This document shows, in pieces, positions 8,667 to 17,785 of a stretch of DNA of 64,000 nt. Position 1 is the first letter of the stretch, and each line of letters begins with the position of its first letter. Below the pieces are notes generated by a model. The model saw only the letters and a program-made list of their open reading frames with translations, was not told where the DNA came from and did no database searches. Location: contig NZ_OBQI01000003.1 in NCBI RefSeq assembly GCF_900221005.1, positions 248,001 through 312,000 on the forward strand, given 5' to 3'. Source of the stretch: Blastococcus aggregatus (GTDB taxonomy: Bacteria; Actinomycetota; Actinomycetes; Mycobacteriales; Geodermatophilaceae). Position numbers and translations under genes: made by a program.

Positions 8667-9569
8667 TCAGGGACGCAGGCCGCGCCGTACCTCGTCCAGG
8701 GCCTGCGTGAGGCCCACCCGCGGCGACCAGCCCCACCCCCGCGCGCGGTCGGCCAGCAGCCGCCCGGTCCAGACGGGCTCGTCGGTCCACTCGGGCTCGA
8801 CGCCCAGTGCGTCGGTGACCGTGCCGAGGTAGTCGCGCCACGTCGCCGGCTCCCCCGCGACGATCACCGGGGTGGTCGCCCCGGCCACCGGGCCCCGCGC
8901 CGCGTCGTCGGCAGTCGGGACCGCGCCCGAGGCGACGTCCGCGATCAGTGCCGCGAGGTCGTCGACGTGCACCCAGGACCAGGTCTGGGCCGGGTTCGCC
9001 CCGCGGTCGCCGTCCCGGATCGCCCGCGGTCGCAGCGTGTTCCAGACCGACGTCTCGCCGGCGCCGATGATCGCCGGCGGGCGGACCAGCACGACCGTGA
9101 GCCCACCCACCTCCGCGAGCGCGGCGTCGGCGGCGTTCTTGGTGTCGGCGTAGGCCCCGCTCCCCTCGGGCGCCAGGGCCCCGTCCTCGGCCACGTCCCC
9201 GAGCCCGGCCGAGCGGTCGTACACCGCGGCCGTGGACACGTGCACCAGGCGGGCGACGCCGGCGTCCCGCGCGGCCCGGGCGAGGACCGCCGTCCCCTCG
9301 GCGCCCACCCGCTGCTGCACCTCCCGGGACGAGCCCATCGGGTGGACGGTCGTGACGACGGCGTCGGCGCCTCGGGCCACCTCGCGCGCGAAGGGCTCGT
9401 CGGCGAAGTCGCCGACCTGCTCCTCCACCCCGGCGAGGGCGGGTGCGCTGCCGGCCCGGCGGACGACGGCGCGCACCCGCGCCCCCCGCTCGGCGAGTGC
9501 CCGGCACACCGCGCTGCCCACCAGGCCGTTCGCACCGGTCACCACGACGACGGGGGTCTGCTCGGTCAT
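8667..9569 (-). CDS. NAD-dependent epimerase/dehydratase (extended SDR)
   Basis: This 300-residue Rossmann enzyme has the N-terminal VVVTGANGLVGSAV dinucleotide motif (residue 8 onward) and the active-site YADTKNAAD (YxxxK, about residue 145). Both are typical of extended short-chain dehydrogenases acting on nucleotide sugars or related carbonyl compounds. The ATG at 9569 has no clear Shine-Dalgarno. The gene is convergent with the acyl-CoA dehydrogenase across a strong terminator. The substrate is unknown. Confidence 0.88.
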   Translation of the reverse strand: MTEQTPVVVVTGANGLVGSAVCRALAERGARVRAVVRRAGSAPALAGVEEQVGDFADEPFAREVARGADAVVTTVHPMGSSREVQQRVGAEGTAVLARAARDAGVARLVHVSTAAVYDRSAGLGDVAEDGALAPEGSGAYADTKNAADAALAEVGGLTVVLVRPPAIIGAGETSVWNTLRPRAIRDGDRGANPAQTWSWVHVDDLAALIADVASGAVPTADDAARGPVAGATTPVIVAGEPATWRDYLGTVTDALGVEPEWTDEPVWTGRLLADRARGWGWSPRVGLTQALDEVRRGLRP

Positions 9570-9598
9570 GCCGCCACTGTGCCAGCGACCGGCCCGGC

Positions 9599-10363
9599 TC
9601 ACCCCCGGAGCGGCTGCCGCTCCTCCGCGAGCCGCCCGGCGAACAGCGGCGGCAGGTAGCGCAGCATCAGGGCCGACCACACCGCGTGCGTGATCATCGA
9701 CGCCTGGATGCCGCCGGTGATCCGGCGCTGCTGCGCGAAGAGCAGGCCCATCGGCACGCTGGCCAGGACGAGCGCCGGGTTGCGGGTGGCCGTGGTGGCC
9801 AGCCCGTACACGGCCGTCGACGCCAGCACCGGGCTGTGGGGGCCGGCTGCCGCGTACAGCGCGCCGCGGAAGAACACCTCCTCCGCGATCCCGTTGGCGA
9901 GCGCGGTGGTGAGCACGAGGGGATCGGATCCCTGGTCGGCGTAGCTGAGCACGGAGCCGATCGCGCGATCCAGGACGGGGATGCGGCGGGCGACCAGCGC
10001 CGCGGCGTAGAAGGCCCCGAAGGCGACGACGCCGGAGGCGAGCGGCGTGAGCACCGGCCGGCGCAGCGTGTCCCCCGGCCCGAACATCCGCCCCAGGTGC
10101 AGCGGCCCGGACGCCAGCCCCCCGGCCACCCACGTCCCGGCGACGCCGAGGGTCAGCCCGTAGAAGCGCGGCGAGCCCGGCGGGGTCGACAGCGAGACCC
10201 CGAGCAGCGACGCGCCGGCCACCGCGACCACGCCGGTCACCCGCCGCCGGCGCCGGAAGACCTCGTCGCTGTCCCAGTGCTGGCGGGGCACGCTGCGCAC
10301 CAGCGGTCCGGAGGCCCGCGCGATCGCGGTCCGCAGCCCTCGGAGCGGCCGGTGGCCGGTCAC
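9599..10363 (-). CDS. CPBP family intramembrane metalloprotease
   Basis: A 254-residue membrane protein with the CPBP/Abi signature EEVFFRG (near residue 167), a second conserved helix with FAQQRRITGG, and the His in ASMITHAVWS. These are the metal ligands and catalytic Glu of Rce1-like intramembrane proteases. Its GTG start overlaps the stop of the upstream NAD(P)H-binding gene by four bases (GTGA), so the two are co-translated. The target substrate is unknown. Confidence 0.88.
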   Translation of the reverse strand: MTGHRPLRGLRTAIARASGPLVRSVPRQHWDSDEVFRRRRRVTGVVAVAGASLLGVSLSTPPGSPRFYGLTLGVAGTWVAGGLASGPLHLGRMFGPGDTLRRPVLTPLASGVVAFGAFYAAALVARRIPVLDRAIGSVLSYADQGSDPLVLTTALANGIAEEVFFRGALYAAAGPHSPVLASTAVYGLATTATRNPALVLASVPMGLLFAQQRRITGGIQASMITHAVWSALMLRYLPPLFAGRLAEERQPLRG

Positions 10364-11301
10364 CGCCGCGCCCCGCGGCTCAGCCAGCCGCGGCGCCGCT
10401 CCCCCACCTGCTGCCGGCGCTCCCGCGCCCGCTCGACCAGCGCGGTCATCACCATCTCGTCGTAGCCCATGGGCTCGAAGGGGACCACCGAGCGGATGGC
10501 GTCGTCGGTGACGACCACCTCGTTGGTCATCGAGTCGATCAGCGACCGGCCCGTGGTCACGTCGACGTCGGTGACGAACGCCAGCCAGCGCGAGGACAGC
10601 TGCGGGCTGAGCAGCGGCACGGGGATCACGAACAGGTGCCGGTTCTGGATGTCGGCGATGCGGGTGAGCATCTGCAGGTAGGTGAGCACCTCCGGCCCGC
10701 CCACCTCGAACACCCGGCCCTCTGCCTCGGGGGCGTCGAGCACGCCGACCAGGTAGCGGACGACGTCGGCGACCGCGATCGGCTGGGTCCGGGTGCTGAC
10801 CCAGCGTGGCGTGACCATGGCCGGCAGGTGGGCCACCAGCTGGCGGGTCATCTCCCAGGACACCCCGCCGTGGCCGACCACGATGCCGGCGCGCAGCACG
10901 GTCACCGGGACGCCGGTGGCGCCGAGGAGCGTCTCGACCTCGCGGCGGCTGCGCAGGTGCCGGGAGAGCTGGTCGCCGTCCTGGCCGAGGCCGCCCAGGT
11001 AGACGATCCGGCCCACCCCGGCCGCGGCGGCGGCGCGGGCGAAGGCGCGGGCGGCGTCGGCGTCCTTGCGCTCGAAGTCGGGGTCGTCCAGGGAGTGCAC
11101 CAGGTAGTAGGCGGCCTGGCATCCCTCGAGCGCCGTCCGCAGCGAGGCCTCGTCGCCGACGTCGCCGGCCACCGGGCTGCCGGCTCCTCGGTACCGCTCG
11201 GGCCGCCGGGTCATCGCCCGGACCTCGTGGCCTGCCTCCTCGAGCGCGGTGGCCAGCCGGCTGCCCACGAACCCCGACGCACCGGTCACCAGGATCCTCA
11301 T
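10360..11301 (-). CDS. NAD(P)H-binding atypical SDR protein
   Basis: A 313-residue protein with a Rossmann motif ILVTGASGFVGSRL at the extreme N terminus and an NmrA/complex-I 39 kDa-like body (YLVHSLDD, GRIVYLGGLG, VLRAGIVVG). Family members often carry a DUF2867 lipid-binding tail, but this one ends after a basic helix without it. The ATG at 11301 is the natural start of the Rossmann strand. It is the first gene of a two-gene unit with the CPBP protease. The biochemical role is unknown. Confidence 0.82.
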   Translation of the reverse strand: MRILVTGASGFVGSRLATALEEAGHEVRAMTRRPERYRGAGSPVAGDVGDEASLRTALEGCQAAYYLVHSLDDPDFERKDADAARAFARAAAAAGVGRIVYLGGLGQDGDQLSRHLRSRREVETLLGATGVPVTVLRAGIVVGHGGVSWEMTRQLVAHLPAMVTPRWVSTRTQPIAVADVVRYLVGVLDAPEAEGRVFEVGGPEVLTYLQMLTRIADIQNRHLFVIPVPLLSPQLSSRWLAFVTDVDVTTGRSLIDSMTNEVVVTDDAIRSVVPFEPMGYDEMVMTALVERARERRQQVGERRRGWLSRGARR

Positions 11302-11415
11302 GGGCACAGCCTCGCCCGGACGGGCCGTCGGGGCGACCCGTGGACCCCGGCGGCGGATACCGTGCTGCCCTCGGCGGACCCGCTCCGGGTCGGCCACGTG
11401 CGAGCCGGAGAGCCC

Positions 11416-11895
11416 GTGTCCAGTTCCCTCGACGAGTCCTCGGCCGGGCAACGCCGGGGCCGCCGCATCGCGATGTCCCCCTCGGAGGTGGACGCCTTCC
11501 TCCGCGAGGAGCGGACCTGCCGCGTGGGCACCATCGGTCCGGACGGCGCCGCGCACGTCTCGCCGCTGTGGTTCGTCTGGGACGGGACGGCGCTGTGGCT
11601 GCACTCCCTGGTCCGTGCGCAGCGCTGGGCGGACCTGCAGCGGGACCCCCGGGTGACCGTGCTCGTGGATGCCGGCGTGGAGTACACCGAGCTCCGGGGC
11701 GTCGAGGTGTCGGGCCGCGCCGTCGGAGTCGGCGACGTGCCGTGGACGGGCCTTCCGGACCCCGCGCTGGACGAGCCGGTGCGGCTGTTCGGCGACAAGT
11801 ACGCCGGTGGCCGCCTGCCGGCCGACAGCCGGCACGCCTGGCTGCGGGTCGTTCCGGAGAAGCTCGTCAGCTGGGACTTCCGCAAGGCCGGCTGA
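11416..11895 (+). CDS. Pyridoxamine 5'-phosphate oxidase-fold protein
   Basis: This 159-residue split-barrel protein starts with GTG after GGAGAG. Typical stretches are RTCRVGTIGPDGAAHVSPLW (strands 1-2), VRAQRWADLQRDPRVTVLVD and ELRGVEVSGRAV. Such proteins bind FMN, F420 or heme. The motif set fits the F420/FMN-binding actinobacterial group, but the cofactor cannot be fixed by eye. It is divergent from the NAD(P)H-binding gene, and its stop lies nine bases from the stop of the convergent molybdenum hydroxylase FAD subunit. Confidence 0.85.
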   Translation: MSSSLDESSAGQRRGRRIAMSPSEVDAFLREERTCRVGTIGPDGAAHVSPLWFVWDGTALWLHSLVRAQRWADLQRDPRVTVLVDAGVEYTELRGVEVSGRAVGVGDVPWTGLPDPALDEPVRLFGDKYAGGRLPADSRHAWLRVVPEKLVSWDFRKAG

Positions 11896-11904
11896 TCCGC
11901 CGGC

Positions 11905-12735
11905 TCACCTCGGGGCTGCCGCCGACTCCAGGGCCCGGCGGGTGAGCAGCCGGGCGAGGTGTCGGCGGTAGTCGGCGTCGGCGTGCATGTCGGCCACCGG
12001 TGAGGTGCCCTGGTCGGCCAGCGCCGCGGCGTCGGCGATCGAGGCGCCCGCGGCCAGGGCCTCCTCGGTCGCGGTCGCCCGCAGCACCGCTCCGCCCATG
12101 TTCGCCAGCGCCACCCGGCCGTCCACGGCTGCCGCCGCGACGATCGGCCAGTCGTTCGCCCGCCGGGTGAACTTCTCGTAGCCCCAGCCGAGGCTTCCGG
12201 TGCGCGGCACCCGCAGTTCGACGACGAGCTCGTCGGGCGACATCGCCGTCTCGAAGAACCCGGTCCAGAACTCGGTCACCGGCACCTCCCGGCGCCCACC
12301 GGGGCCCTGCAGGACGACGGTCCCGCCCAGCGCCAGCAGCGCGGTGGGCAGATCCGAGGCCGGGTCGCTGTGCGCCGTCGTCCCGCCGATCGTGCCGCGG
12401 TGGCGGACCTGGGGATCGCCGACCAGGCCGGCGACGTGCGGCAGCAGCGGCACCTCGGCGCGGGCGACCTCGTCCCGCTCCAGCTCGTGGTGCCGGGTGC
12501 CCGCGCCGATCGCGACCACCGCGTCCGCGCCGTCGCCCTCGACCCGGACGTAGGACAGCTCGGGGATGCCGCTGATGTCGATCAGCACCGTCGGGACGGC
12601 CAGCCGCAGCTTCATCAGCGGCAGCAGCGAGTGCCCGCCGGCCAGCAGCTTGGCGTCCTCGCCGTGCTCGGCGAGCGCGCTCAGCGCCTCGTCGACCGAG
12701 CCGACGCGGACGTAGTCGAACGGCGACGGGATCAC
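11905..12735 (-). CDS. Molybdenum hydroxylase FAD subunit (CoxM-like)
   Basis: A 276-residue FAD-binding medium subunit of a xanthine-oxidase/CO-dehydrogenase family enzyme. It contains the two FAD-contact motifs, [12 protein letters not shown] (about 30) and [16 protein letters not shown] (about 110). It passes electrons from the iron-sulfur subunit to the acceptor. Its GTG overlaps the stop of the upstream small subunit (GTGA). The catalytic subunit lies divergently across a 134-base gap. Confidence 0.92.
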   Translation of the reverse strand: MIPSPFDYVRVGSVDEALSALAEHGEDAKLLAGGHSLLPLMKLRLAVPTVLIDISGIPELSYVRVEGDGADAVVAIGAGTRHHELERDEVARAEVPLLPHVAGLVGDPQVRHRGTIGGTTAHSDPASDLPTALLALGGTVVLQGPGGRREVPVTEFWTGFFETAMSPDELVVELRVPRTGSLGWGYEKFTRRANDWPIVAAAAVDGRVALANMGGAVLRATATEEALAAGASIADAAALADQGTSPVADMHADADYRRHLARLLTRRALESAAAPR

Positions 12736-13235
12736 GCCTCGACCTCCTGCGCACCCGGGACGCGGCCGGCGGCAGGGCCTGCCTGCGCCGCGGTGCGGAC
12801 CGCCCGCACGATGTTGTGGTAGCCCGTGCACCGGCAGAGGTTGCCCTCCAGGCCCTCGCGGACCTCGCGGTCGGACGGGTCCGGGTTGTCGGCCAGCAGG
12901 CCGATCGAGGCCATGACCATGCCCGGCGTGCAGAACCCGCACTGCAGGCCGTGCTCCTCCCGGAAGGCCGCTTGCACCGGGTGCAGTTCGCCGTCGGCGG
13001 CGGCCAGCCCCTCCAGCGTGGTGACCTGCGCGCCGGCGGCCTGCACGGCCAGCACGGTGCAGGACTTCACGCTGAGCCCGTCGACGATGACCGTGCACGC
13101 GCCGCAGGACGTCGTGTCGCAGCCGATGTTGGTCGCCTTCAGCCCGCGCTCCTCGCGCAGGTAGTGCGCCAGCAGCAGCCGCGGCTCGACGTCGTCGGTG
13201 TGCTGTTCGCCGTTCACGGTGATGGTGACCTGCAT
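12732..13235 (-). CDS. Molybdenum hydroxylase [2Fe-2S] subunit (CoxS-like)
   Basis: A 167-residue iron-sulfur subunit. The N-terminal plant-type ferredoxin cluster motif [15 protein letters not shown] (about residue 43) and the C-terminal helical cluster motif CGFCTPG...NLCRCTGY (about 100-140) supply the cysteines for two [2Fe-2S] centres. GAGGGGC precedes the ATG. It forms one transcription unit with the FAD subunit. The unusual point is that the large subunit is on the opposite strand and shares this promoter region. Confidence 0.94.
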   Translation of the reverse strand: MQVTITVNGEQHTDDVEPRLLLAHYLREERGLKATNIGCDTTSCGACTVIVDGLSVKSCTVLAVQAAGAQVTTLEGLAAADGELHPVQAAFREEHGLQCGFCTPGMVMASIGLLADNPDPSDREVREGLEGNLCRCTGYHNIVRAVRTAAQAGPAAGRVPGAQEVEA

Positions 13236-13369
13236 CGGATGCCCCTCTGCCGACAAGTGGTGGTCGAGGTCTACACCGTGCGGGTGCTGCGCACACCACG
13301 GGACCCCCCGGCAGCCCGTTGCGCGTGTCCGGCCTTGCACCGGGGCGGAATGGATGCCAGGTTCCGGGC
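13236..13369. promoter_or_regulatory. Divergent promoter region of the molybdenum hydroxylase
   Basis: This 134-base gap separates the divergent coxSM-like and coxL-like units and must hold both promoters. A small dyad, GTGCG-N7-CGCAC (13279-13295), lies near its centre and could be an operator. I see no clear -10/-35 pair. The shared control region would keep the subunits in step despite the split arrangement (inference). Confidence 0.4.
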
Positions 13370-15751
13370 ATGGCGATCTCGGACACGACCAGCGGGATGC
13401 TGCCCGGGGGCAGCATCCTGGGCACCCGGGTACTGCGCACCGAGGACCCCGGCTTCCTGACCACCGGCGCCGTCTACACCGACGACCTGGTCGACGAGCG
13501 GCTGGCCGGCGCCCTGCACGTGACCTTCGTGCGCTCCCCGGCTGCGCACGCGCGGATCACCGGGATCGACACCTCGGCCGCCGCCGGCATGCCCGGGGTG
13601 GTGGCCGTCCTGACCGCCGACGACCTCGACGCGCCGGCCCAGCGACCGGCGATGCCGATGTACCCGAAGCCCATGGTCCAGCCGCTGCTCGCCCGCGACG
13701 TCGTCCGCTTCGTCGGCGAGCCCGTCGCGGTGGTGCTCACCGAGGAGCTGTACCAGGGCGAGGACGCCGCCGAGCTGGTCTCGGTGGACTACGAGCCGCT
13801 GCCGGTCGTCGTCGACCCCCGGGGGGCGCTGAGCGGCGAGGTGCTGCTGTACCCCGAGGCGGGCACGAACGTCTGCTTCGCCGGCCCCGCGAAGGCGGCG
13901 ACGGCCGCGCCCGGCGACGACCTGGCCGCCGCCGAGGGCGCCACCGACGACGGCGGGGCCGCCACGACGGACGCCTTCGCCGACTGCGAGGTCGTCGTCA
14001 CCCAGGAGATCGTCAACCAGCGCGTGGCCGTGGCGCCCCTGGAGGTGCGCGCGGCCGCCGCGGCGTGGGGCGAGGACGGGCGGCTGACGCTGTGGCTGCC
14101 CAACCAGGGCGCCCAGGGCAGCAAGCGGGCGGCGCGCGGCATGCTCGGCCTCCCCGCCGACCAGGTCCGGGTCATCACCCCCGACGTCGGCGGCGCCTTC
14201 GGTGGCAAGTTCGGCGCCGACGTCGAGCACGTGGTCGTCGCCCTGGCCGCGAAGCACGTCGGCCGGCCCACCACCTGGGTGGAGACCCGCTCCGAGAACA
14301 TGCTGGCGATGACGCACGGCCGCGGCCAGGTGCAGACGGTCACCATCGGCGGCGACCGGGACGGCCGGATCCGGGCCTACCGGCTGCACGTGCTCCAGGA
14401 CGCCGGCGCCTATCCGAAGATGGGCGCGCTGCTGCCGTCGCTCACCCTGCTGATGGCGCCCGGGGTCTACGACATCCCCGTGCTGGAGACCTCCTTCCAG
14501 AGCGTGGTCACCAACACGACCCCGATCGGCGCCTACCGCGGTGCGGGCCGGCCGGAGGCGACCGCGGCGATCGAGCGGGCCGTGGACCTGTTCGCGGCCG
14601 AGATCGGGCTGGACCCGGCCGACGTCCGGCGGAAGAACCTGGTCGCCCCCTTCACCGAGCCGTGGATGAGCAAGGGCGGCGCGCTCTACGACTCCGGCGA
14701 CTACCCGGCGGCGCTGGACGCCGTGCTCGAGGCGGCGGACTACCCCGGGCTCCGCGCGGAGCAGGCAGCCCGACGCGAGCGTGGCGACGTCCGCCAGCTG
14801 GGGCTGGGGTTGTCCGTCTACGTCGAGATCACCGGTGCCGGCTCCGAGGCCGGCGACCCGAACGAGAACGCGGTCGTCGAGGTGCACCCCGACGGGTCGG
14901 CGACCATCCTCACCGGCACCTCCCCGCACGGGCAGGGGCACGCGACCGCGTGGGCGATGCTGGCCAGCGAGGAGCTCGGCATCCCGGTCGAGCGGATCAC
15001 CCTCAAGTGGGGCGACACCGACCTGGTCCCGAAGGGCGGCGGCACCGGCGGATCCCGCAGCCTGCAGCAGGGCGGCGCGGCCGTGCGGCAGGCCGCGGGC
15101 GAGCTGATCGAGCTGGCCCGGCAGCGGGCCGCCGAGGAGCTGGAGGTCGACCCCGCCGACCTGGTGGTCGACCGCGAGCTCGCCGGCCTCCGGGTGGCCG
15201 GCGTCCCCGGCACGTCGGTCTCGTTCGCCGCGCTGGCGGAGAAGGAGCGGCTGTTCGTCCGCAGCGTCTTCACCGCCCCGGGCGCCACCTACCCCTTCGG
15301 CGCGCACGTCGCCGTCGTCGAGGTCGACGTCGAGTCGGGCAAGGCCGAGCTCGTCCGGCTGATCGCACTGGACGACGCGGGCGTGATCATCAACCCGCTG
15401 CTCGCCGAGGGGCAGCGGCACGGCGGCCTGGCGCAGGGCGCGGCGCAGGCGCTGCTGGAGGAGGTGCTCTACGACGCCGACGGCAACCCGACGACGTCGA
15501 CGTTCGCCGACTACCCGATCGTCTCGGCCACCGAGCTGCCCACCTTCGAGCTGGTGACCACCGAGACCCCGACCAGCTACAACCCGCTCGGCGCCAAGGG
15601 CATCGGCGAGGCCGGCACCATCGGCGCGACCCCCGCGGTGCAGAACGCGGTCATCGACGCCGTGGCCCACCTCGGCGTGCGGCACGTCGACATGCCGACC
15701 ACGCCGATGCGCGTATGGCGGGCGGTCCAGGGCGGCGCCAGCGCCGGCTGA
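13370..15751 (+). CDS. Molybdenum hydroxylase large subunit, CO-dehydrogenase form II type
   Basis: A 793-residue molybdopterin-binding subunit. The active-site loop near residue 388 reads AYRGAGR, the signature of form II (putative) CoxL proteins. The form I AYxCSFR motif of proven aerobic CO dehydrogenases is absent. Other family stretches are GGAFGGKFG (about 274), GTSPHGQGH (about 515) and [10 protein letters not shown] near the end. The ATG at 13370 is favoured over an upstream TTG. The true substrate of form II enzymes is unsettled and may be an aldehyde or N-heterocycle. A maturation cluster (coxDEFG) is not next to it. Confidence 0.92.
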   Translation: MAISDTTSGMLPGGSILGTRVLRTEDPGFLTTGAVYTDDLVDERLAGALHVTFVRSPAAHARITGIDTSAAAGMPGVVAVLTADDLDAPAQRPAMPMYPKPMVQPLLARDVVRFVGEPVAVVLTEELYQGEDAAELVSVDYEPLPVVVDPRGALSGEVLLYPEAGTNVCFAGPAKAATAAPGDDLAAAEGATDDGGAATTDAFADCEVVVTQEIVNQRVAVAPLEVRAAAAAWGEDGRLTLWLPNQGAQGSKRAARGMLGLPADQVRVITPDVGGAFGGKFGADVEHVVVALAAKHVGRPTTWVETRSENMLAMTHGRGQVQTVTIGGDRDGRIRAYRLHVLQDAGAYPKMGALLPSLTLLMAPGVYDIPVLETSFQSVVTNTTPIGAYRGAGRPEATAAIERAVDLFAAEIGLDPADVRRKNLVAPFTEPWMSKGGALYDSGDYPAALDAVLEAADYPGLRAEQAARRERGDVRQLGLGLSVYVEITGAGSEAGDPNENAVVEVHPDGSATILTGTSPHGQGHATAWAMLASEELGIPVERITLKWGDTDLVPKGGGTGGSRSLQQGGAAVRQAAGELIELARQRAAEELEVDPADLVVDRELAGLRVAGVPGTSVSFAALAEKERLFVRSVFTAPGATYPFGAHVAVVEVDVESGKAELVRLIALDDAGVIINPLLAEGQRHGGLAQGAAQALLEEVLYDADGNPTTSTFADYPIVSATELPTFELVTTETPTSYNPLGAKGIGEAGTIGATPAVQNAVIDAVAHLGVRHVDMPTTPMRVWRAVQGGASAG

Positions 15752-15765
15752 TCGCAGCCGTCGGG

Positions 15766-16521
15766 TCAGCCCTCGGCGTGCAGCCGGTACAGCGCGGTGT
15801 GGTGGACCTGGAACACCGGCTTGTCGCCGGCGAGGACCAGCGCGTCGTATCGGACCTCGTCGTGCCGGCCCCGCCGGCCGACGTGCGTGACACGACCGTG
15901 CGTCGTGAGCACCACGGGCAGGCGGGCGACGCCGAGGAAGCGGCAGTCGCTCGCGGTGTGGATCCAGGGCCCCAGGGCCACGTTCTGCATGAGCAGCCGG
16001 TGCACCGCCTTCATCAGCATCCCCGGGTGCGCCCACCCGTTGTCCCGGTACAGCGGCAGGGGTTCACCGATCGCGTCGAGGTACCACTCGTTCCGCTCGA
16101 CGGTGCACAGCTCCGAGACGCTGCCGAATGGCCCCACGACCGGGTCCGCCACCAATCCGGGCCCGCGCGCCACCTCCGGGAAGCCGGCGAGGTCGGCCGG
16201 GTCGGCGGTCCGGTCGGCGGAGCCCACGCAGCGGACCTCGCCATCCGGGCCGGTGGCGGTGAGCCGGCCGTCGGCCAGCTCGACGAGCAGCTCCTCGCCG
16301 TCGTACACCGGGCGGCGGAAGCGCACGTCCACCCGCCCCTCGGACAGCCACTGCTCGCCCCAGGCGGCCACCAGCGGCGTGGTGATGCGGGCGAAGAGCT
16401 CCACGCCGGGGACCAGCGCACCGGAGAAGCCGAGCTGCCGGGCGACGCCGTCCTCGTGGATCTTGTTCGCGGCCTCCTCGACGACGGAAGCGACGAACCG
16501 GTGCGGCGCGGGGGCGTCCAT
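15766..16521 (-). CDS. Hotdog-fold acyl dehydratase/thioesterase-like protein
   Basis: A 251-residue protein with two MaoC/hotdog-like halves. VRFRRPVYDGEELLVEL (about 75) resembles the strand pattern of R-specific hydratases, and VTHVGRRGRHDEVRYDALVL gives the second set. No catalytic Asp/His pair can be assigned securely. Its ATG overlaps the last base of the upstream dehydrogenase stop (TGATG), so the two are translationally coupled. It probably acts on an acyl-CoA made from the same pathway. Confidence 0.7.
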   Translation of the reverse strand: MDAPAPHRFVASVVEEAANKIHEDGVARQLGFSGALVPGVELFARITTPLVAAWGEQWLSEGRVDVRFRRPVYDGEELLVELADGRLTATGPDGEVRCVGSADRTADPADLAGFPEVARGPGLVADPVVGPFGSVSELCTVERNEWYLDAIGEPLPLYRDNGWAHPGMLMKAVHRLLMQNVALGPWIHTASDCRFLGVARLPVVLTTHGRVTHVGRRGRHDEVRYDALVLAGDKPVFQVHHTALYRLHAEG

Positions 16522-17732
16522 CAGGCGGTCCGCAGCGGACCGTGGATCGTCAGCCGGACGCTCTCGGGCAGCGCCCGCAGTGCCGCGAGCAGGCCGGGTG
16601 GGAGCTCCGCGCTGACGTCGGTCACCACGTAGCCGAGCTGTCCCCGGGTGGCCAGCACCTGGCCGTCGACGTTGAGGCCGTGCTCCCCCACCAGGGCGTC
16701 GACCCGGGCCAGGACGCCGGGGACGTTCCGGTGCAGCAGCCCGAACCGCTCCACCGAGCGCCCGTGCAGCGCGACCGTGGGCAGGTTGACGCTCAGCGTC
16801 GTCGTCCCCGAGGCGAGGTAGTCGACCAGCTTGCCGGCGACGAAACGGCCGATGTCGTGCTGGGCCTCCTGGGTCGACCCGCCGACGTGCGGGGTGAGGA
16901 TGACGTTGGGCAGCCCCCGGAGCACCGAGTCGAAGGCGTCGCCCTGCTCGGCGGGCTCCTCGGGGAAGACGTCGACCGCGGCGCCGGCGATGTGGCCGCT
17001 GAGGATGTGCTCGCGCAGCGCCTCGTGGTCGACGACGAAGCCGCGGGAGAGGTTGAGGAAGAGGCTGCGCGGGCGCATGCGGGCGAACTGCTCGGCGCCG
17101 AACAGCCCGGCGTTGCCGCCCCGGCCGTCGACGTGCAGCGTGACCGCCTCGGCCCGCGCGAGCAGCTCGTCGAGGCTGCCGCAGCGCTCGGCGTTGCCGA
17201 GCGCGAGCTTGTCCTCGAGGTCGTAGTAGAGGACCCGCATGCCCAGCGCCTCGGCCAGGACCGACAGCTGGCTGCCGATGTTGCCGTAGCCCACGATGCC
17301 GAGGGTCCGGCCGCGGATCTCGTGGCTGCCCGACGCCGACTTGTCCCAGGTGCCGGCGTGCAGGGCCTTGTCCCGGTCGAGCAGCCGCCGGGCCAGGCTG
17401 ATGATCTCCGCGATCGCCAGCTCGACCACGCTCCGGGTGTTGGAGTACGGCGCGTTGAAGACGGCGACGCCGGAGGCCGCGGCGGCGGCGAGGTCGATCT
17501 GGTTGGTGCCGATGCAGAAGGCGCCCACCGCGACCAGCTCGGGACACTGCCGGAGCACCTCGGCGGTCACCTGCGTCTTCGACCGGATGCCGAGCAGCGC
17601 CACGCCGTCGAGGGCGGCGACCAGCTCGGCCGGCTCCAGCGCCCCACGCCGCGTCTCCACCGCGTACCCGGCCGCGGTCAACGCGTCGACCGCGACCGGA
17701 TCGATGTTCTCCAGCAGCAGGGCCTTCGACAT
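16521..17732 (-). CDS. serA: D-3-phosphoglycerate dehydrogenase, short ACT-containing type
   Basis: This 403-residue enzyme has the NAD-binding motif GIVGYGNIGSQ (about 150) and the catalytic Arg, Glu and His in NLSRG, DVFPEEP and LTPHVGGST. A C-terminal ACT domain follows (about 330-403). The length matches the E. coli-type SerA (about 410) rather than the longer actinobacterial type (about 525). The genome may therefore have a second serA, and this copy could act on another 2-hydroxyacid. GAGGAGG lies before the ATG. It is coupled to the downstream hotdog gene. Confidence 0.9.
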   Translation of the reverse strand: MSKALLLENIDPVAVDALTAAGYAVETRRGALEPAELVAALDGVALLGIRSKTQVTAEVLRQCPELVAVGAFCIGTNQIDLAAAAASGVAVFNAPYSNTRSVVELAIAEIISLARRLLDRDKALHAGTWDKSASGSHEIRGRTLGIVGYGNIGSQLSVLAEALGMRVLYYDLEDKLALGNAERCGSLDELLARAEAVTLHVDGRGGNAGLFGAEQFARMRPRSLFLNLSRGFVVDHEALREHILSGHIAGAAVDVFPEEPAEQGDAFDSVLRGLPNVILTPHVGGSTQEAQHDIGRFVAGKLVDYLASGTTTLSVNLPTVALHGRSVERFGLLHRNVPGVLARVDALVGEHGLNVDGQVLATRGQLGYVVTDVSAELPPGLLAALRALPESVRLTIHGPLRTA

Positions 17733-17765
17733 CCCATGACCTCCTCGACCACGAGACCAGCGGCG

Positions 17766-17785
17766 GCCTCGGGGTACCCCGAGGC
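17766..17785. repeat. Perfect 20-base palindrome upstream of serA
   Basis: Two 10-base arms (GCCTCGGGGT and its complement) form a perfect palindrome ending at the stop codon of the alpha/beta hydrolase and about 35 bases before the serA-type start. It has no loop, so it suits a protein operator at least as well as a terminator. Confidence 0.5.

Noticed and set aside
13370-15751. Call of true aerobic CO dehydrogenase (form I)
   Set aside because: The active-site loop reads AYRGAGR, not AYxCSFR, so CO oxidation cannot be claimed.
13198-16632. Very long plus-strand open frame of over 1100 codons overlapping the coxL-like gene
   Set aside because: It is a shadow frame in GC-rich DNA. The translation is Arg/Gly/Pro-rich and has no motifs, while the coxL-like frame has the full family pattern.
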